A program made the position numbers and the translations under genes. A stretch of 64,000 nucleotides of DNA from Isoperla grammatica (lineage: Eukaryota; Arthropoda; Insecta; Plecoptera; Perlodidae), in assembly GCA_945910005.1 (NCBI GenBank), contig OX246739.1, positions 33,445,608 to 33,509,607 of the forward strand, read 5' to 3'. Each line of letters opens with the position of its first letter. The stretch's first letter is position 1. Shown here one piece after another: positions 47,826 to 60,665 of this stretch. The notes beneath the pieces were generated by a model that saw only the letters and a program-made list of their open reading frames with translations, did not search any database and was not told the origin of the DNA.

Positions 47826-48308
47826 AATTAAAATTTTGAAATTTTGAATTAAAATACAACACTAATAATTTTAAGCCTATTACCCAAACATCCTGCAGGG
47901 TCTTCATCACTATAGTTTGAATTAAACATACATTTGAATTAAAAGAGTTTAAATTATCAAGAGACTATACTATATAGAAGGAGTTCATAAATGTGTATGT
48001 CTACATATTGCAATGAATTGACCAAAATGGTATTGTTGTTTCAGCACCCTATAGGACAATTATACCTAAAACCCTTCTTTTGAATTTCAACATTTTGATT
48101 TATAATATTAACTCAAATAATTTAAAGCATATTACCCAAACTTCCTGCAAGGACTTCATCACTAGTTTGAATTACACATAGATTTGAATTAAGAGAGTTT
48201 AAATTAACGAGATACTATATTATATAGAAGGAGTTCATAATTGTGTATGTCTACATACATATTGCAATGAATTGACCAAAGTGATGCTGTTATTTCAGCA
48301 CCCTATAG
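47826..48308 (+). repeat. Tandem duplication, period about 254 bp
   Basis: Two diverged copies. The later half of each has TTACCCAAAC-TCCTGCA, CTTCATCACTA, GAGTTTAAATTA, ATATAGAAGGAGTTCATAA, TGCAATGAATTGACCAAA and TTTCAGCACCCTATAG, ending at 48054 and 48308. No coding content. Confidence 0.9.
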
Positions 48309-49477
48309 TGAGTGCTACGGCTGATAGTCACCCGGTGTCCGGAGGTCGGATGGGATGGGAACGCGAAGACTCTGCAGCTCGCCTCAACACAAGAGCACCA
48401 CGGGATACCGACACCTTGTTGGTATAGCTCGCTTCACTGCGAGATAGATTGCTAATTAATAGCGCTTCTGACGTAACGTGCCTGCCTGTCTGCATGGCCA
48501 CCTTATCCCCAGACAGACTTGCTACTCACTCAATGGCTCAATTAAACTAAAACTACCAGTCATTCTCGCTGTTTGTACAGCACCCTCACTCATTTGCAGT
48601 TATTATTATCATTATTTATTTATTTACTCAACAAATTCCTGACTAGACTAATACTAATATACCTACATGTAACAAAACAATCGTTACGCAGCAGAAAATA
48701 TAACAAGGGTAAATAACGTGGTAGATGACATATATAGTTACATGGACGTACAGATCCCACATAATTATTATAAGATCAAGGCAAGGCTTAGCCTGCTTTC
48801 GACACAATAATATCGTGATCATCTAAGCTTACTGCTACAAGAGTGAGAAGTGAAACTACAGATTATTGTTGAGACGATATTAATTTTAAATTAACACACA
48901 TTTCTGTAAACTACAAAATGAAAAGTACATTAGATGTTTCACTTTCACAAAGTTTGGTTACAGCTTGTCTCTGGGCTTTGTATACCAATAAATATATTAA
49001 CATGGACATAGTACACATAGTGTTCTACTTCAGTTACCAAAATGTATAATTAAATACAATATAATAATTTAAAATGTACACCAAATGTTATTAATATGAA
49101 AAATAAATTGTCATAATTAGTGCCTGCTTTAGGAACTTCATGAGTTTTACCTAGTGTGCCCCTCAACTAAAGTATACACATTGGGTAATTTGGATATTAT
49201 TAAACTTTAATGATAATACGCAACACATTCATTCCCTGTGACCAATATTGGTCCTCAAAATTTCATTTCAACATTAACATTTCACCATTCGCGGTAGATT
49301 TCTGTATGTCCAAGTGCGGTGAAGAACTATACAATTATTATATTGTTGATAAATATATCTTTAAAAGACTTGATGTATGGTGAATGCAATATTTTGTATA
49401 GTATAATATATGTTATTGAGTACTGTAGATCAATTATTGTTTTTTTTTTTATGAAATGTTTAGTGTACTCTATCCTG
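48309..49477. other. Unique stretch, no gene seen
   Basis: A moderately GC-rich part (48309-48560) contains CCGGTGTCCGGAGGTCGGAT and several short inverted motifs. The rest is AT-rich. No repeat family recognised. Confidence 0.4.
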
Positions 49478-49528
49478 TGTGATTCTGATTATACACTCAA
49501 TGCATTGAGTATATAATCCAGAATCACA
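49478..49528. repeat. 51-bp palindrome with third half-copy nearby
   Basis: TGTGATTCTGATTATACACT-CAATG and CATTG-AGTATATAATCCAGAATCACA are inverted copies with almost no loop. At 49535-49553 a further CATTGAGTGTATAATCAC repeats the right half. Likely a hairpin element or recombination product. Confidence 0.8.
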
Positions 49529-49794
49529 TTGGTCCATTGAGTGTATAATCACAGACCGTGAGCAAACGGGTACCTCAACCTAGCTCGTCTTGACTTCCTA
49601 CATAAAACGTGCGCAGATCGACCGTCAGACCGGGATTGGTGTTTTTATTCAATCACTCTGCCTATTAAACGCGGCTCTTGCCTTGTCACAGGTATAATTA
49701 CTGTCTCAGTCATCACTTTCATTGGCTAATGGATACACTGAGGGGAAGGGAAAGCGACGGAGCTGTTAATCTTGTTAACGAGCTTGGTCAGGTA

Positions 49795-50440
49795 GGTACA
49801 ATCCCGGGCAGAAAACCGGGCACACAGGCCCACGGTACAATCCCGGGCAGAGAACTGGGCACACAGACACAGGTCCACGGTACAATCTCGGGCAGAGAAC
49901 TGGGCCTACTGACCTCAGTACAATCCCGGGCAGAGTACGGGCCCATACACCTCGGTACAATCCCGGGCAGAAAACCGGGCCCACACATCTCGGTACAATC
50001 TCGGGCAGAGAACTGGGCCTACACACCTTGGTACAATCCCGGGCAGAGAACTGGGCCTACACACCTCGGTACAATCCCGGTCAAAGAACTGGGCCTACTG
50101 TACCGCGGTACAATCCCGGGTAGAAAACCGGACACACAGGCTAACGGTACAATCCCGGCCAGAAGACCGGGCCCACATACCTTGGTACAATCCCGGGCAG
50201 AGAACTGGGCCTACACACCTCGGTACAATCCCGGACAAAGAACTGGCCCCACAGTACCGCGGTGCAATCCCGGGCAGAGAACTGGGCCCACAGTACTGCG
50301 GTACAATCCCCCATACAGTACGGGACCACGCAACTCGGTACAATCCCGGGTAGAAAACCAGGCACACAGGCCCACGGTACAATCCCGGGCAGTGAACTGG
50401 GTCTACACACCTCGGTACAATCCCGGACAAAGAACCGGGC
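49795..50440 (+). repeat. Minisatellite, seventeen units of about 38 bp
   Basis: Consensus unit GGTACAATCCCGGGCAGAGA followed by ACTGGGCCTACACACCTC. Units vary from about 36 to 46 bp and differ in the last third (CACACAGGCCCAC, CTACTGTACCGC, CACATACCTTG). The unit has no stop codon in several frames, so long frames appear on both strands (up to 260 codons on plus, starting at TTG). Those are by-products of the repeat. The array ends in ACATAGC heptamer repeats (50441-50466). Confidence 0.95.
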
Positions 50441-50467
50441 ACATAGCACATAGCACATAGCACATAG
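50441..50467 (+). repeat. ACATAGC heptamer repeats
   Basis: CACATAGCACATAGCACATA, about four units, directly following the 38-bp array. Confidence 0.85.
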
Positions 50468-52700
50468 GCCTTATCACATTGTTTCTCAAGTAAGGAAAGC
50501 GGCTACCCTCCATCTCATGACCTATGGATAAGCTCTGGCTAGCCAACTGTCGCTTGCATGCATTCACATAAATTGTAATACTATTTGTATAAATAAATAA
50601 ATAAATACAATTCTGTTGTATTTCAAACAATTAGTGTTCTAATAAAGCCTCTTTGGAAACCCACTCGAGTAATAAGATAATGCCTAATTTTTTTGTAATT
50701 CACTTTTCATTTCATGCCTACCCAAAATACTGTACTTCTGTGAAATTATAAAAAAAAACTGCTATTTTCTGTAGATTTACTTCACTTTATTCTGCTAAAT
50801 TTATAATCTTCCATGAAAACAACACCATACGATGTACATGCCTTTTTTCTTCTCAATTTACGTGCAAAACAAATTTGCTCGTCTTAAAAAAAGTAAAATT
50901 GCATGTTCTTCATACTTGTAACCGCTACACCAACGAGCTCTACTCAAAAGCTTGGTTGTTGGGTTACTGCACGCTACAGTAAATTAGCAGACTTTTCCTG
51001 GGGTATAGACGTTATTTCTGCCGTAATGGATTTATTATGAAACCTTTAATGGAGCTTGCTTAGTTCGCTAATGTTTGTTTTTTAAAGTGCACGATGTTCA
51101 ATGTTCATGAATACAACACTACCGTTGCTTGCTGGCTTCAGTCTACTTACCCAGACTTTCTTTTGTACACCAACGAAACGCGCTGTCATTCGATTTAACA
51201 TACAGTTTGAAATGATCCACGTAAGCGAGGTATTAAATGTTTTTGTTGTGTTGGTATTAATCAATCACAATTAAATGACTCCAGTGACGCGGAGTGATAT
51301 AGAACGTGGTTGTGTGTTTGTCCTTTGTACAGTTTGTTTTCGTCGCTATACATTGAAATAACATTAGTAATGAATGATAGATCGTGGCTTAATTTCTGGT
51401 ACAAAAAATGGTTTCGTTTGAGTTTATCTTAGTGAGAGATGAGAGGAGAGATTTCTATGAAGGAACTTGGCACTTAGTACTTGGCACTTTCATTTCTGCA
51501 TTTCTCGCACACAAGTCACACAAATTGAACTATAGGTAGGCCTATGTGTTTTGGATTAATTATAAAATATAAAATATGTGTTCTTGGAATAATATGGATG
51601 TTGCAAATTCATTGAAATAATATAGTTATAATTACTGTTGTTGCTGGAATACAATACAAATACGTGTATCCATGTATATTACAATTACATGTATATATTA
51701 CAATTACAATAACAAATAGGAACATAATAAATTGCTTAACGTCCTCCTCCCCCCCCCCCCCCCCCCGGAAATTAATTCTTGTTAATTGAGTGGGTTTATA
51801 ATAAATACATATTTAATTATTTATAAGTTATTGTATATTATTTATTTATACACAGATACACGAATGTCTTCAGGTAGGAGAAGAATTGCACGTGAAATGA
51901 AGTAACTATACCGATACGAATAGCGAGATAAACCCATCAAGAGTTGTTGTTGTGATATAACAACTAACTAGACTAACGAGCCATGTTGCCACCATAACTG
52001 TTACAAGACCAGTGACAAATAATGTCGGGTGACGAGAATATATTCCCTCCAATGATCCCTTGTTTTGACATTTTGTTCCGTTCAGTCCGTAGCTTAGCAC
52101 GATATTTCTTTCTTTGCCAAATAGTGGTGTGGGAAAATGCGCAAACATCTGCCAGGAATCGCAGGACCCCAGGGGCCTTTAAGAGGGGAGGAAGGACATC
52201 CCTAATTTGTTGAGAAATCTTAAACATTTTACGTTAAGTACAAAATTGTAAACAAACTAAATGCATTTATCTCGTGAGCGTCTTTCGTGGTATACCCTTC
52301 AGTTTCTCTTAAAAATGGTAAACCCTACTCATACTAAAACATGGACGCATGGTTTTTCTCGTAATTTAATGAAATTATGAAAATAATTCCGAAATTCCAC
52401 ATGCGCGTTGAAGATGTAGCGGTTATCTAGACTTGTTTGAGAATACACATTTTTATAAACAATGTATAGGAAAAGGCGAAAAAGCAATGAAAAGTACATG
52501 AATAGTAATATATTTCCCAATGTTTTCATCGCTTTTCCGACTTTCCTGTATCATTTATAAAAATATGTTTATAAAAACCGATTAACACCAACATCCTCAA
52601 CATCCACATTGAGCTGTTAAGGGGCTATTTTCATTACTTTACTAGAAACCGTCCTAACATCTGTTTAGTGTTTTAGGATAGTCACTGTTGCTAACATGTT
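50468..52700. other. AT-rich unique stretch, no gene seen
   Basis: Contains a C18 run (51749-51766) and TGTATATTACAATTACA-type short repeats near 51675-51715. No coding region was recognised. Confidence 0.45.
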
Positions 52701-52734
52701 TGACGTAACCGAGACACCGAATATGGCTACTCCA

Positions 52735-52881
52735 CTCCTCACCACGTGGCAACATTGTCAGCCATTACTGTTGTGTGTTGCCACGGTAACCAAGGGCTGA
52801 CCAATGGGAGTCCAGGTGACCGTCAGACACGCGAAACGTCGATGAGCCGGCCAATGACGTCACTTCCGGTAATGTTACCGG
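52735..52881. promoter_or_regulatory. X-box, CCAAT, CRE and ETS motif cluster (candidate promoter)
   Basis: CACGTGGCAAC, then GTTGCCACGGTAAC at 52777-52790 (an almost perfect RFX X-box), CCAATGG, CCAATGACGTCACTTCCGG (overlapping CCAAT, CRE at 52855-52862, ETS at 52862-52869) and the palindrome CCGGTAATGTTACCGG (52866-52881). This ordering of constitutive promoter motifs in 150 bases is the strongest promoter-like signal in the window. No exon was identified downstream on either strand, so it may be a distal element or an unannotated non-coding promoter. Confidence 0.4.
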
Positions 52882-55110
52882 ACTCGATCTTGCCTAAGCC
52901 GGATTTTTTTTATTTTAGAATTCCGATTGTTTTCCCAGATTGTACGGGGAACATTGTGTTTCTCTTTTAGTGCATGTTTTCTGGGGTTGTTTTGTTTATA
53001 GCCGTAGTTTCGTTGCAGGGCGGGAGATTATGTTGATATTTACCTGGCGTAATGCCGAGGAAACAGAGATTTAAAGGCGATTAAAACGGCCATTACAGTT
53101 GCACTTATCTAAATAATTCGTGATTGTTATATTTTATATTCAGATTCGAAATGTTGGTATGACAAGCCATTCGAACGCCAGTTCCCGTTTTATATGCGAT
53201 GATCGCACGAAAGAGAAATAAAATACAAAGAAACGCTAAATTAATATTAAACGTGTTTTATAGTAAATTACCTAAACATAATAAAAAAATACCGGGCACA
53301 CAAAATTTCAAGCATTGGGAATGGAGAGTAATGGAATGAATACATTTGCAAATGTTTGCATACTCATTTTTTAAATTTGTCCACATTTAAATTTATATTT
53401 GTTATATACATAAACAGAACATTCAAAATTTCGTTAAAATCCATTCTGCGATTTGTGAGTCACAGCAATGAATGTAAACATTATTTGTGTAAAATTGAAT
53501 TGTGTTCATCTCTTCCATGGATTTTATAATGTACATTGTACACAACACATCGTCCAGATTGGATTATCTTTACGAAGTCCAGACTGGATTATCGTTATAT
53601 GGACGAAGTCTGTCGACAAACAATAAACCTTTTCAATTATTCGAATTCAGATCTCATAAGGATACGATTATATCATTCTCAAATCGGTCTTCCACACGAA
53701 AAAGTGCATTCATAAACTCGAGTCTCCCCCACCCCAAATAGGGCAACCATGCACACTGAACGAAAAGCGTCGCGCGTCCTGACAACCAAGCTTATTGGAA
53801 CTAGACTCAACTTGGGCTTATCAGGAAATTAACACTTGGAAGCAGCGCTTGGCTAGGGCGGTCGAGGGGGTAGGGGGGGGGTATCACTGTCATAGCCGAG
53901 TTTAATTAACCCGACTGGTGTTTTGTGTCAACATTTTCTGTCGTCGAGCTGAGGGTGGGTGGGTCTCTCCGACTGTTATTTGCTTGTGCTCGCTAGTGTA
54001 TTGAGTAGAGTGGCCGCCGCTCTTTGAGACGCTTATGTTGACACAGACCTACTACACACTTGTACGACATCGGGTGAACATATCGGCGATCCGATACGGC
54101 GATCCGACGCTGCTTATGGGTCGTGTCGCTCGCAAGTCGCACCTAAAGCGACGATAGGCCGCATAGTTACTGGTATTAGTTCTCATTACGTGCGGTTTGT
54201 GCAATCTTCAATGCAACAATACAGAACATTTCAAAATGTATAATAATAACAATAATATTTCATCACGGTCACCTAATCGGTGGAACCAATGCTTTAACAT
54301 TTTCAAAAAGTCTGAGTTGTTTCAATTAAACTGGTACACGAATAACAAACATAAACATGAATAAAATGCTCAACAATTATTTCTCAAATACTATTGGAAC
54401 AATATAAAAAATTTCAATTGACTAATGGAATAGAATAATGAATCTACAATTTCTCAAAAGACGTTTTACAAATCGTCTACTATGCAGACCCCTTGAACCA
54501 TCCACCTTCACTTTGCCTTACCACTCGACTAACCTTGAACTATGCGGGTGTTTGCCATCTTGGTGCTACATTTTAGTATGTTCTCATGATAAAACAATTG
54601 AAGCTAATATTGTAACTAAATGAAACAATTAATTAAAAGATGGTGTTTAAAAATGTATTTGTTTGGTAATTTTTTTATTTTTATCTTTAATTCACATGTA
54701 TTTTTAATTCTAAACACTACTTTTATACAATTATACCAGCACATCTTTTAGGTTATGCTTAACTCGTTTATAAAAGCAACATGGCCGCTGTGACGTCACG
54801 TGATATTCCTTCCTCCCTAAAGCTGTATTAGTGCAGGTGTAGTGCATGACACATGTTCGCTCGCCGCTGTAGTTTCACTGTGATACTTCATACTGCATGG
54901 ACTAAGCCCTGATAACACAGCCAGACAACAGGAACAAAGCGTTCGTTATGTGTCCGGCTGCATGGCTCAACACGACCGTAATCTCACCGGTGCATCGTGT
55001 TGTCTGGACCCTGCTAAGCGCAACACTAGTCAGGCTCAACATGTCATGAACTATCGGTCACTGCTCCACTTAATCGGTCCTTGCATTGAGAATATTACAC
55101 GTGTTATTGC
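52882..55110. other. Unique stretch, no gene seen
   Basis: AT-rich with a GC-richer section at 53750-54180 that includes a duplicated GGCGATCCGA and GGGGTAGGGGGGGG. No repeat family recognised. Confidence 0.4.
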
Positions 55111-55111
55111 A

Positions 55112-55640
55112 TGGCGAGAGTGTTAAAATACAAAATACACAAATCTTCGAATAGTTTTTATATTTCGTAGTAAAAAGTCCAGTTGTTATAAAGTGACTAA
55201 CGTTAAAAAAACACATATTGCCTCGCGAAGTGTTAAAATACAAAATACGCAAATCTTCGAATAGTTTTCATATTTCGTAGTAAAAAGTCCAGTTGTTATA
55301 AAGTAACTAACGTTAAAAACACATATTACCTAGCGAGAGTGTTAAAATACAAAATACACAAATCTTCGAATAGTTTTTATATTTCGTAGTAAAAAGTCCA
55401 GTTGTTATAAAATGACTAACGTTAAAAACACATATAACCTAGCGAGAGTGTTAAAACCAAATACAAAAATCTTCGAATATTTTTTATATTTCGTAGTTAA
55501 AAGTCCAGTTGTTATAAAGTGACTAACGTTAAAAACACATATTACTTAGCGAGAGTGTTAAAATACAAAATACACAAAACTTCGAATAGTTTTTATTTTT
55601 CGTAAAGTCCAGTTTTTATAAAGTGCCTAACGTTGAAACT
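55112..55640 (+). repeat. Tandem array, five units of about 109 bp
   Basis: GTGTTAAAATACAAAATAC or a variant recurs at 55120, 55230, 55339, 55448 and 55555 (steps 110, 109, 109, 107). Each unit contains AATCTTCGAATAGTTTTTAT, TTCGTAGTAAAAAGTCCAGT, TGTTATAAAGTGACTAACGT and a CACATATTACCTAGCGAGA link. The last unit is truncated. AT-rich and non-coding. Confidence 0.95.
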
Positions 55641-56375
55641 GTTTAGTTCCATATTATATTTTGGCATCGGACTGTTTTTAATAATGAGGTTTTTGAACTT
55701 ATCTTATTTGGTTCATACTCAGAATAGTAATCCTAGGTATAGCTACCGAGTGAATTAACTAAGTATACTGCCAATAACGACTGTCTATAACAACATTTTT
55801 TGTATACTGTTCTTTTTCAATTTTAAAATTATCATATTTCTTTAATAAACATAATAAATAACATACCAATGAAATCAAATAGAAATAAATATTCTGGTGT
55901 GAATCAAGTTTCGATAAAAAGTTCTTGTGTGCGGGTCAAATGTTCGACACGAAATTCTGACGTCATGACTCCATCATAATGATGTCTGCAAATTTCAGTT
56001 TAATTGAGACCTTCAAAAATATAAAACGAAATATTATTTATAAGATGGTCTCTAATCAAGCAACAATATTGCTAGTGGTGCTATATAATGAGCAACTTGC
56101 GTTGAGCTCAGACAGAACATTTCACAAGTCTGGTTGGCTCCCAATTGTTGATTATTTCCATTGTTGAGGCATCAACTATGGCCAATGCTGACAATCAGTT
56201 AGTAATTACATTGTTGATGTGACGCTACGGCGCCAGAGCAGCTCTCTCAGTTGTAAGAATTGGTATTTGAAATGTGCACAACAATAACTATTGACGAACG
56301 TAATTATAATAAGCTTCGTAGACTTTGCATACACAAAAAAAGTGTTCAATTGGTTTAACAAGCATGAATTTGGTT
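55641..56375. other. Unique AT-rich stretch, no gene seen
   Basis: No repeats or coding regions recognised. Confidence 0.45.
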
Positions 56376-56377
56376 AT

Positions 56378-56535
56378 ATTTTAATATTGAGAATCATTTT
56401 AATGACTCTAAGGTTCTATTCTAATATTGAGAATCATTTTAAGTGTGTTTAACTTGGCTCTATGGTTCTATTTTAATATTTAGAATCGTTTTCCTTTTAA
56501 AGTGTGTATATCTTGGCTCTAAGGTTCCATGTTTG
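56378..56535 (+). repeat. Three irregular AT-rich repeat units
   Basis: TTTTAATATTGAGAATCATT-like blocks at 56380, 56420 and 56471, with GGCTCTAAGGTTC-type links. Period 40-51 bp. Confidence 0.7.
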
Positions 56536-56934
56536 CTTTATGTTTGGAGTTATTATTGATTTTTGTTTAATGCATGCCCATATCATATTTTCCTTCTTTG
56601 TATAAATCAGTTAAATAACTGAATCAACAGTGCAGTATACTTTCTAGACAAGTTACCTTCAGAAGCAAAATGTTAATTAAGTATGTGAGCATGTGTGTGT
56701 CCAGACACCGACGATATATCAATTCAGCTCAAAACGACGGACCTCTAAGATAATCAGACGATGAATCAGATACCTATGTCTTGTGCAGGGTTCAAACCCA
56801 CGTCCACAAAGCTCTGGTTGTAGATCTCCATGTCCAAATCAAGAACACGAAGACAAAACTCGGCCAAATCGCAATTATAAATGTAATTCCCGAGTCGTCG
56901 CTCGCGCATTTCGAGACTGTTGTTCTGCCAGGAG

Positions 56935-56963
56935 CCCCCACCCCCACCCCCACCCCCGGGGGC
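56935..56963. repeat. (CCCCCA)n tract, G-quadruplex-prone
   Basis: CCCCCACCCCCACCCCCACC followed by CCCGGGGGCGG. Four C5 blocks would form a quadruplex on the minus strand. The glycine-rich minus-strand frame here is a by-product. Confidence 0.85.
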
Positions 56964-57559
56964 GGCTGAATTATGAAATGCCGAACAAAACACGACCCGG
57001 CTCGCAGGAAGGAAGGGGCCAAGGAGTATTGAACATCCCTCAAGAGATCGGGAACTGAATCCAGAGCGCGTGTGTTTTGTTCTCGTTGGACACAACTTAC
57101 ACCACCACTGTGGCGGGAAGAGTTTGACGACATTAATCCCACTATGACGAGGGCAGATTTTGATGTTACAACAAACAAAAAACGAGAATTTTAATTCATT
57201 CCCAGGTACGCTCATAATAATTACGGACATTTTTTAAAATAATTTGTTCACAAAATACGTTCGTTTTGGTTTATAAGCAGCAAACGTTGGGACTAGTTTC
57301 AAAACTGTCCCATGTGTTGTCACTGAGTGATTGTGTAACACGGAAGGTTCAGACTCGTTTCCCACACTGGTCTGTTCACTTCCAGGCAAAATGTCCAATA
57401 ACGAAAGTGTAAACAAGTTTTTTTAAATCCAAGGTATATATACCTTATAAAATAATGAAGTACCAAAAATGCGAATAAATTACGTTTGATTGATTCAAAG
57501 ATCATCACAAGATAACGACACCATCTTTTTTATTACCTCGTGATCGAGAATTAATATCT

Positions 57560-57930
57560 TCATTTGACACACGAGGCGCGGCGAGCATTCCTGGCGGGCA
57601 TCACCGGAAGTTAACAGTCCACTCATTGGTCCCGACATTGTCTCTGTCTTCGCCTAATTTAGGGGCCTCATTTCGATTTCCGGTCGTCGCGTTGTCCGAT
57701 CATAACGAGGGTCTTAATCGATGTCTGTGATAACGACAACGACGGCGACGGCTGGTCACAGGGGGCCGCTAATTGAGGGTAAGTCCAGGCCTCACCTATG
57801 TCCTTATCTTGGCCGCGATCAGTTCCGCGCCCATAAACCCACCTCGCCACATGGCCAACCTCTGTCTTACGACTTTTAGGACGGCGAACAAGCGTAAATT
57901 TTGACGTTTAATGGTAAAATGGCGCCAAGT
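57560..57930. promoter_or_regulatory. GC-richer block with ETS/CCAAT motifs (candidate)
   Basis: CATCACCGGAAGTTAAC (ETS-like), CTCATTGGTCCC (inverted CCAAT), GGGCCGCTAATTGAGGG and AAAATGGCGCC lie in a block of moderate GC and low repetitiveness. Possible promoter or enhancer; motif evidence only. Confidence 0.25.
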
Positions 57931-60590
57931 GTAGGCGACGAGTAGGGGGGTTGTTTTAGGAACTAATTTGATGTCGTTCTCTACATGTCTGGTAACAGAA
58001 CCGCTGCTGACCATATGGCTTCGCAAATTCGATTAAATTGGGGGTATTTGTTTTATTTCAACGGTAGTTTCTAAACTATTATCAGTTAGATTGTAATGGA
58101 TAGAGATGCCATCTTGTGATGACAGTGAAAGTCTGATCAGCGAAAATAATGGAAGCTTCCATTCCCTAAGACCTTATGACTATATCACATATTGTAGCAC
58201 AATGCACAAAACCAAAGTCTCTTCTACTTGTATCTACGTGGTAATATCAGCATAGTCTTTAATCCTCTTTAAAGTTATAAGATGTAGCTTTGAGAAGTAC
58301 TAATTTAATATTATCATTTTTTCATTGAGTTCATTTTCCCTATTTTTCTGTGTTGTGTTGTTTCCATTTGTGATCTAGCCGAAATCTTGAAGTTAAAAAC
58401 AAAAAATACTGTACATTATAATAATCTGAGAAGGGATCACATTCAAATATATTAATAGTCTTTATTACGTGGTATACCAACATTATTTTTGTAAATGAAA
58501 AAACAAAAAAATCTCGAGACTTCCTCCGTGGTAATTTAGTGATCCATGGTCTGGGCGTCTCCCAACAAGTGTGTTCGATCCCCGGTCAGCGTTAGTTTAT
58601 TAACCTTTGTCTTTTCCACAAAGCAATTAAAAAGTATTTATCCAATTTATAGCATTCGCCGTAACCGCGTAAAATAGCTAACACGAAGAAGAACAAGCTA
58701 TTGTACGTTGTGCAATGCATCCCACATATTATGCTAATTGTCCCCTTTGTGCGTCTATAGTCATACAGATTTATCTGTTATGTGGCTTCGACGAACCAGG
58801 AGAATTAGGAAAGAAATCCTAAATGTCTGGTCTGGTCTGTGTTGCGATGTTCAGGAGATTAGAAGGATTAGTGATACGAACTACGAAGACTCGTGTCTGG
58901 GAGATTATAAAACAGGAAGCTGCTTTATGTGCATGGCCCATAAACATGGCCTAATAGCTGGTTATACCCATATTTACCACCTTGTCACAAATAAATCTAC
59001 AAGTTATTATTTGTGAGTGGACGCAGGACTATATCGTTCAGGCTGTGGGTTGTGATAAAGATTAGGTGGCTGTGAGGTGCGTCATACCATAATGCACGCG
59101 TGCTACCCTATTAATCAGAAGCCTGTGTACATTTTGCAAAAGTAAATTTGTTCAAATAAAGGTATTAACTCTATCAACATGCATAACTTTATCAAATCAC
59201 TACTTGTTGCCAAGGGTAAATAATAATGATTATGATATGACCGTGGTATGTATTATTTACATGCGTTTTTAAAATTAACTATCCCAACTATTTACCACTT
59301 ATCACTTGAGCTATAGCGGGGACATTTAATAAACCTCTATTCAATTTATAATTAATTTATTAAAAATATTTCACGTATTTCATTTTTTAGTTTAAGTACT
59401 ATTTATTCTAAACTCGTATAGGTTATAAATTGTAGCAGATAAAACTTACGATCTATCAATGTCATATAACTAATCAGTTAATATACGTGTATAGGAATAC
59501 AACATTTTGCCGGCAATGGCTTTGACTGTGCAAGGGCAATTATGAAAGTCCAAATAGGTGGATCTTGGTGTACCATATAGCTCCATCCATCCATGTATGT
59601 TCTTTACGACAAAGTTATTGGTTATCATCCTTATAGTGATTAACTTATTACTACATCTTTAGATTTTTTTAATAATTCTACACACTCAAATCAAGAAATC
59701 CACTATGAACAAAAAACGCATGCACCAAGTGCCCAACTATTAAATTTGTATAATATACAATTCATAACCAGGTAACAATATTGTTTCAAAGCGTTACTTA
59801 GGAAGCTAAAATAATATCCTACATAGAATTTTATTACTCTACTATGGTAATTCCATGCTGATGTTGAAAGTACAACCGGGCTTTTGATAAGGAATTACCA
59901 CAAGGGTAAGGCCAGCCCGTCCAGAAGGTCTGACATTAATTAAGTAACGCTATTTTAACACTAATGGAGTTATAAACCAATGACCTGTGATTCTGATTTA
60001 ATGCAGGCCTCCTTTTTTTAAGATATGAATTTAAAATAAAGCAAATACCATGTCAATAACATGAGTGTTGAGCTAGAAAAAAAATAAAACATGCTTAAAG
60101 AATTTGAATAATGGACTCAAGCACGCTAAAATTCACTTTTAAACCAGTTCATATCAAAGAAAATGTATTTCAAACACTTGCATATAGCCAGAGGCTGAAT
60201 TTGATTGCTTTAGATTATCTAAAATAGAGTTTTGATAAATGGTAACTTGAGAAATGAAACATTGAAACATAGCCTCAAACAAACGTGATTATATTATGGA
60301 GTCGAAAAATGCAAAACGATAGAACGGATTACGGGCAGTAATTAATGGTAAATAAAATGCAGTGGTGAACCAGCGAGTCGATTACATCGGAGTGGTAATG
60401 TATTTTTCTTATTTATTTAAATAAATAATAATTGTGGTTAGCTGCATGAATATCTTGACACAAAATCCTTAGCAAACTATTTAGGAAATAAGATATTTAT
60501 ATGCTGATAAAAACATTGTTACATTACATTATGACCCTGTGGTTATTACGTGGGACTTTTGTCACGAATATAATACAGATGAGGCTTCAG
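57931..60590. other. Unique AT-rich stretch, no gene seen
   Basis: A GTTCGATCCCCGG at about 58573 is a weak B-box match without an A box. The remainder is AT-rich with short frames. No array. Confidence 0.4.
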
Positions 60591-60599
60591 CTTACCATT

Positions 60600-60665
60600 T
60601 CTTGTCCGACGTTTCGGGAGTCTCGTTTTTCATCCTCAGAGACCCTCATTCTGCTTGATGTCTGG
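60600..60665. repeat. Possible Penelope-like terminal motif (tentative)
   Basis: GTCCGACGTTTCGGGAGTCT followed by CATCCTCAGAGACC resembles the ...ACGTTTCGG...CATC-TCAG... signature of Penelope-like retroelement terminal repeats. No reverse-transcriptase or GIY-YIG coding sequence is present nearby. Resemblance is from memory and short. Confidence 0.25.

Noticed and set aside
49795..50440. CRISPR-like array
   Set aside because: The units abut directly with no unique spacers, and the genome is eukaryotic.
49678..50460. 260-codon plus frame and 66-122-codon minus frames
   Set aside because: By-products of a 38-bp minisatellite whose unit lacks stop codons in several frames. The frames on the two strands overlap one another.
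56766..57230. 154-codon minus frame with a poly-glycine stretch
   Set aside because: The glycine run is the (CCCCCA)n tract read on the minus strand. No domain is seen.
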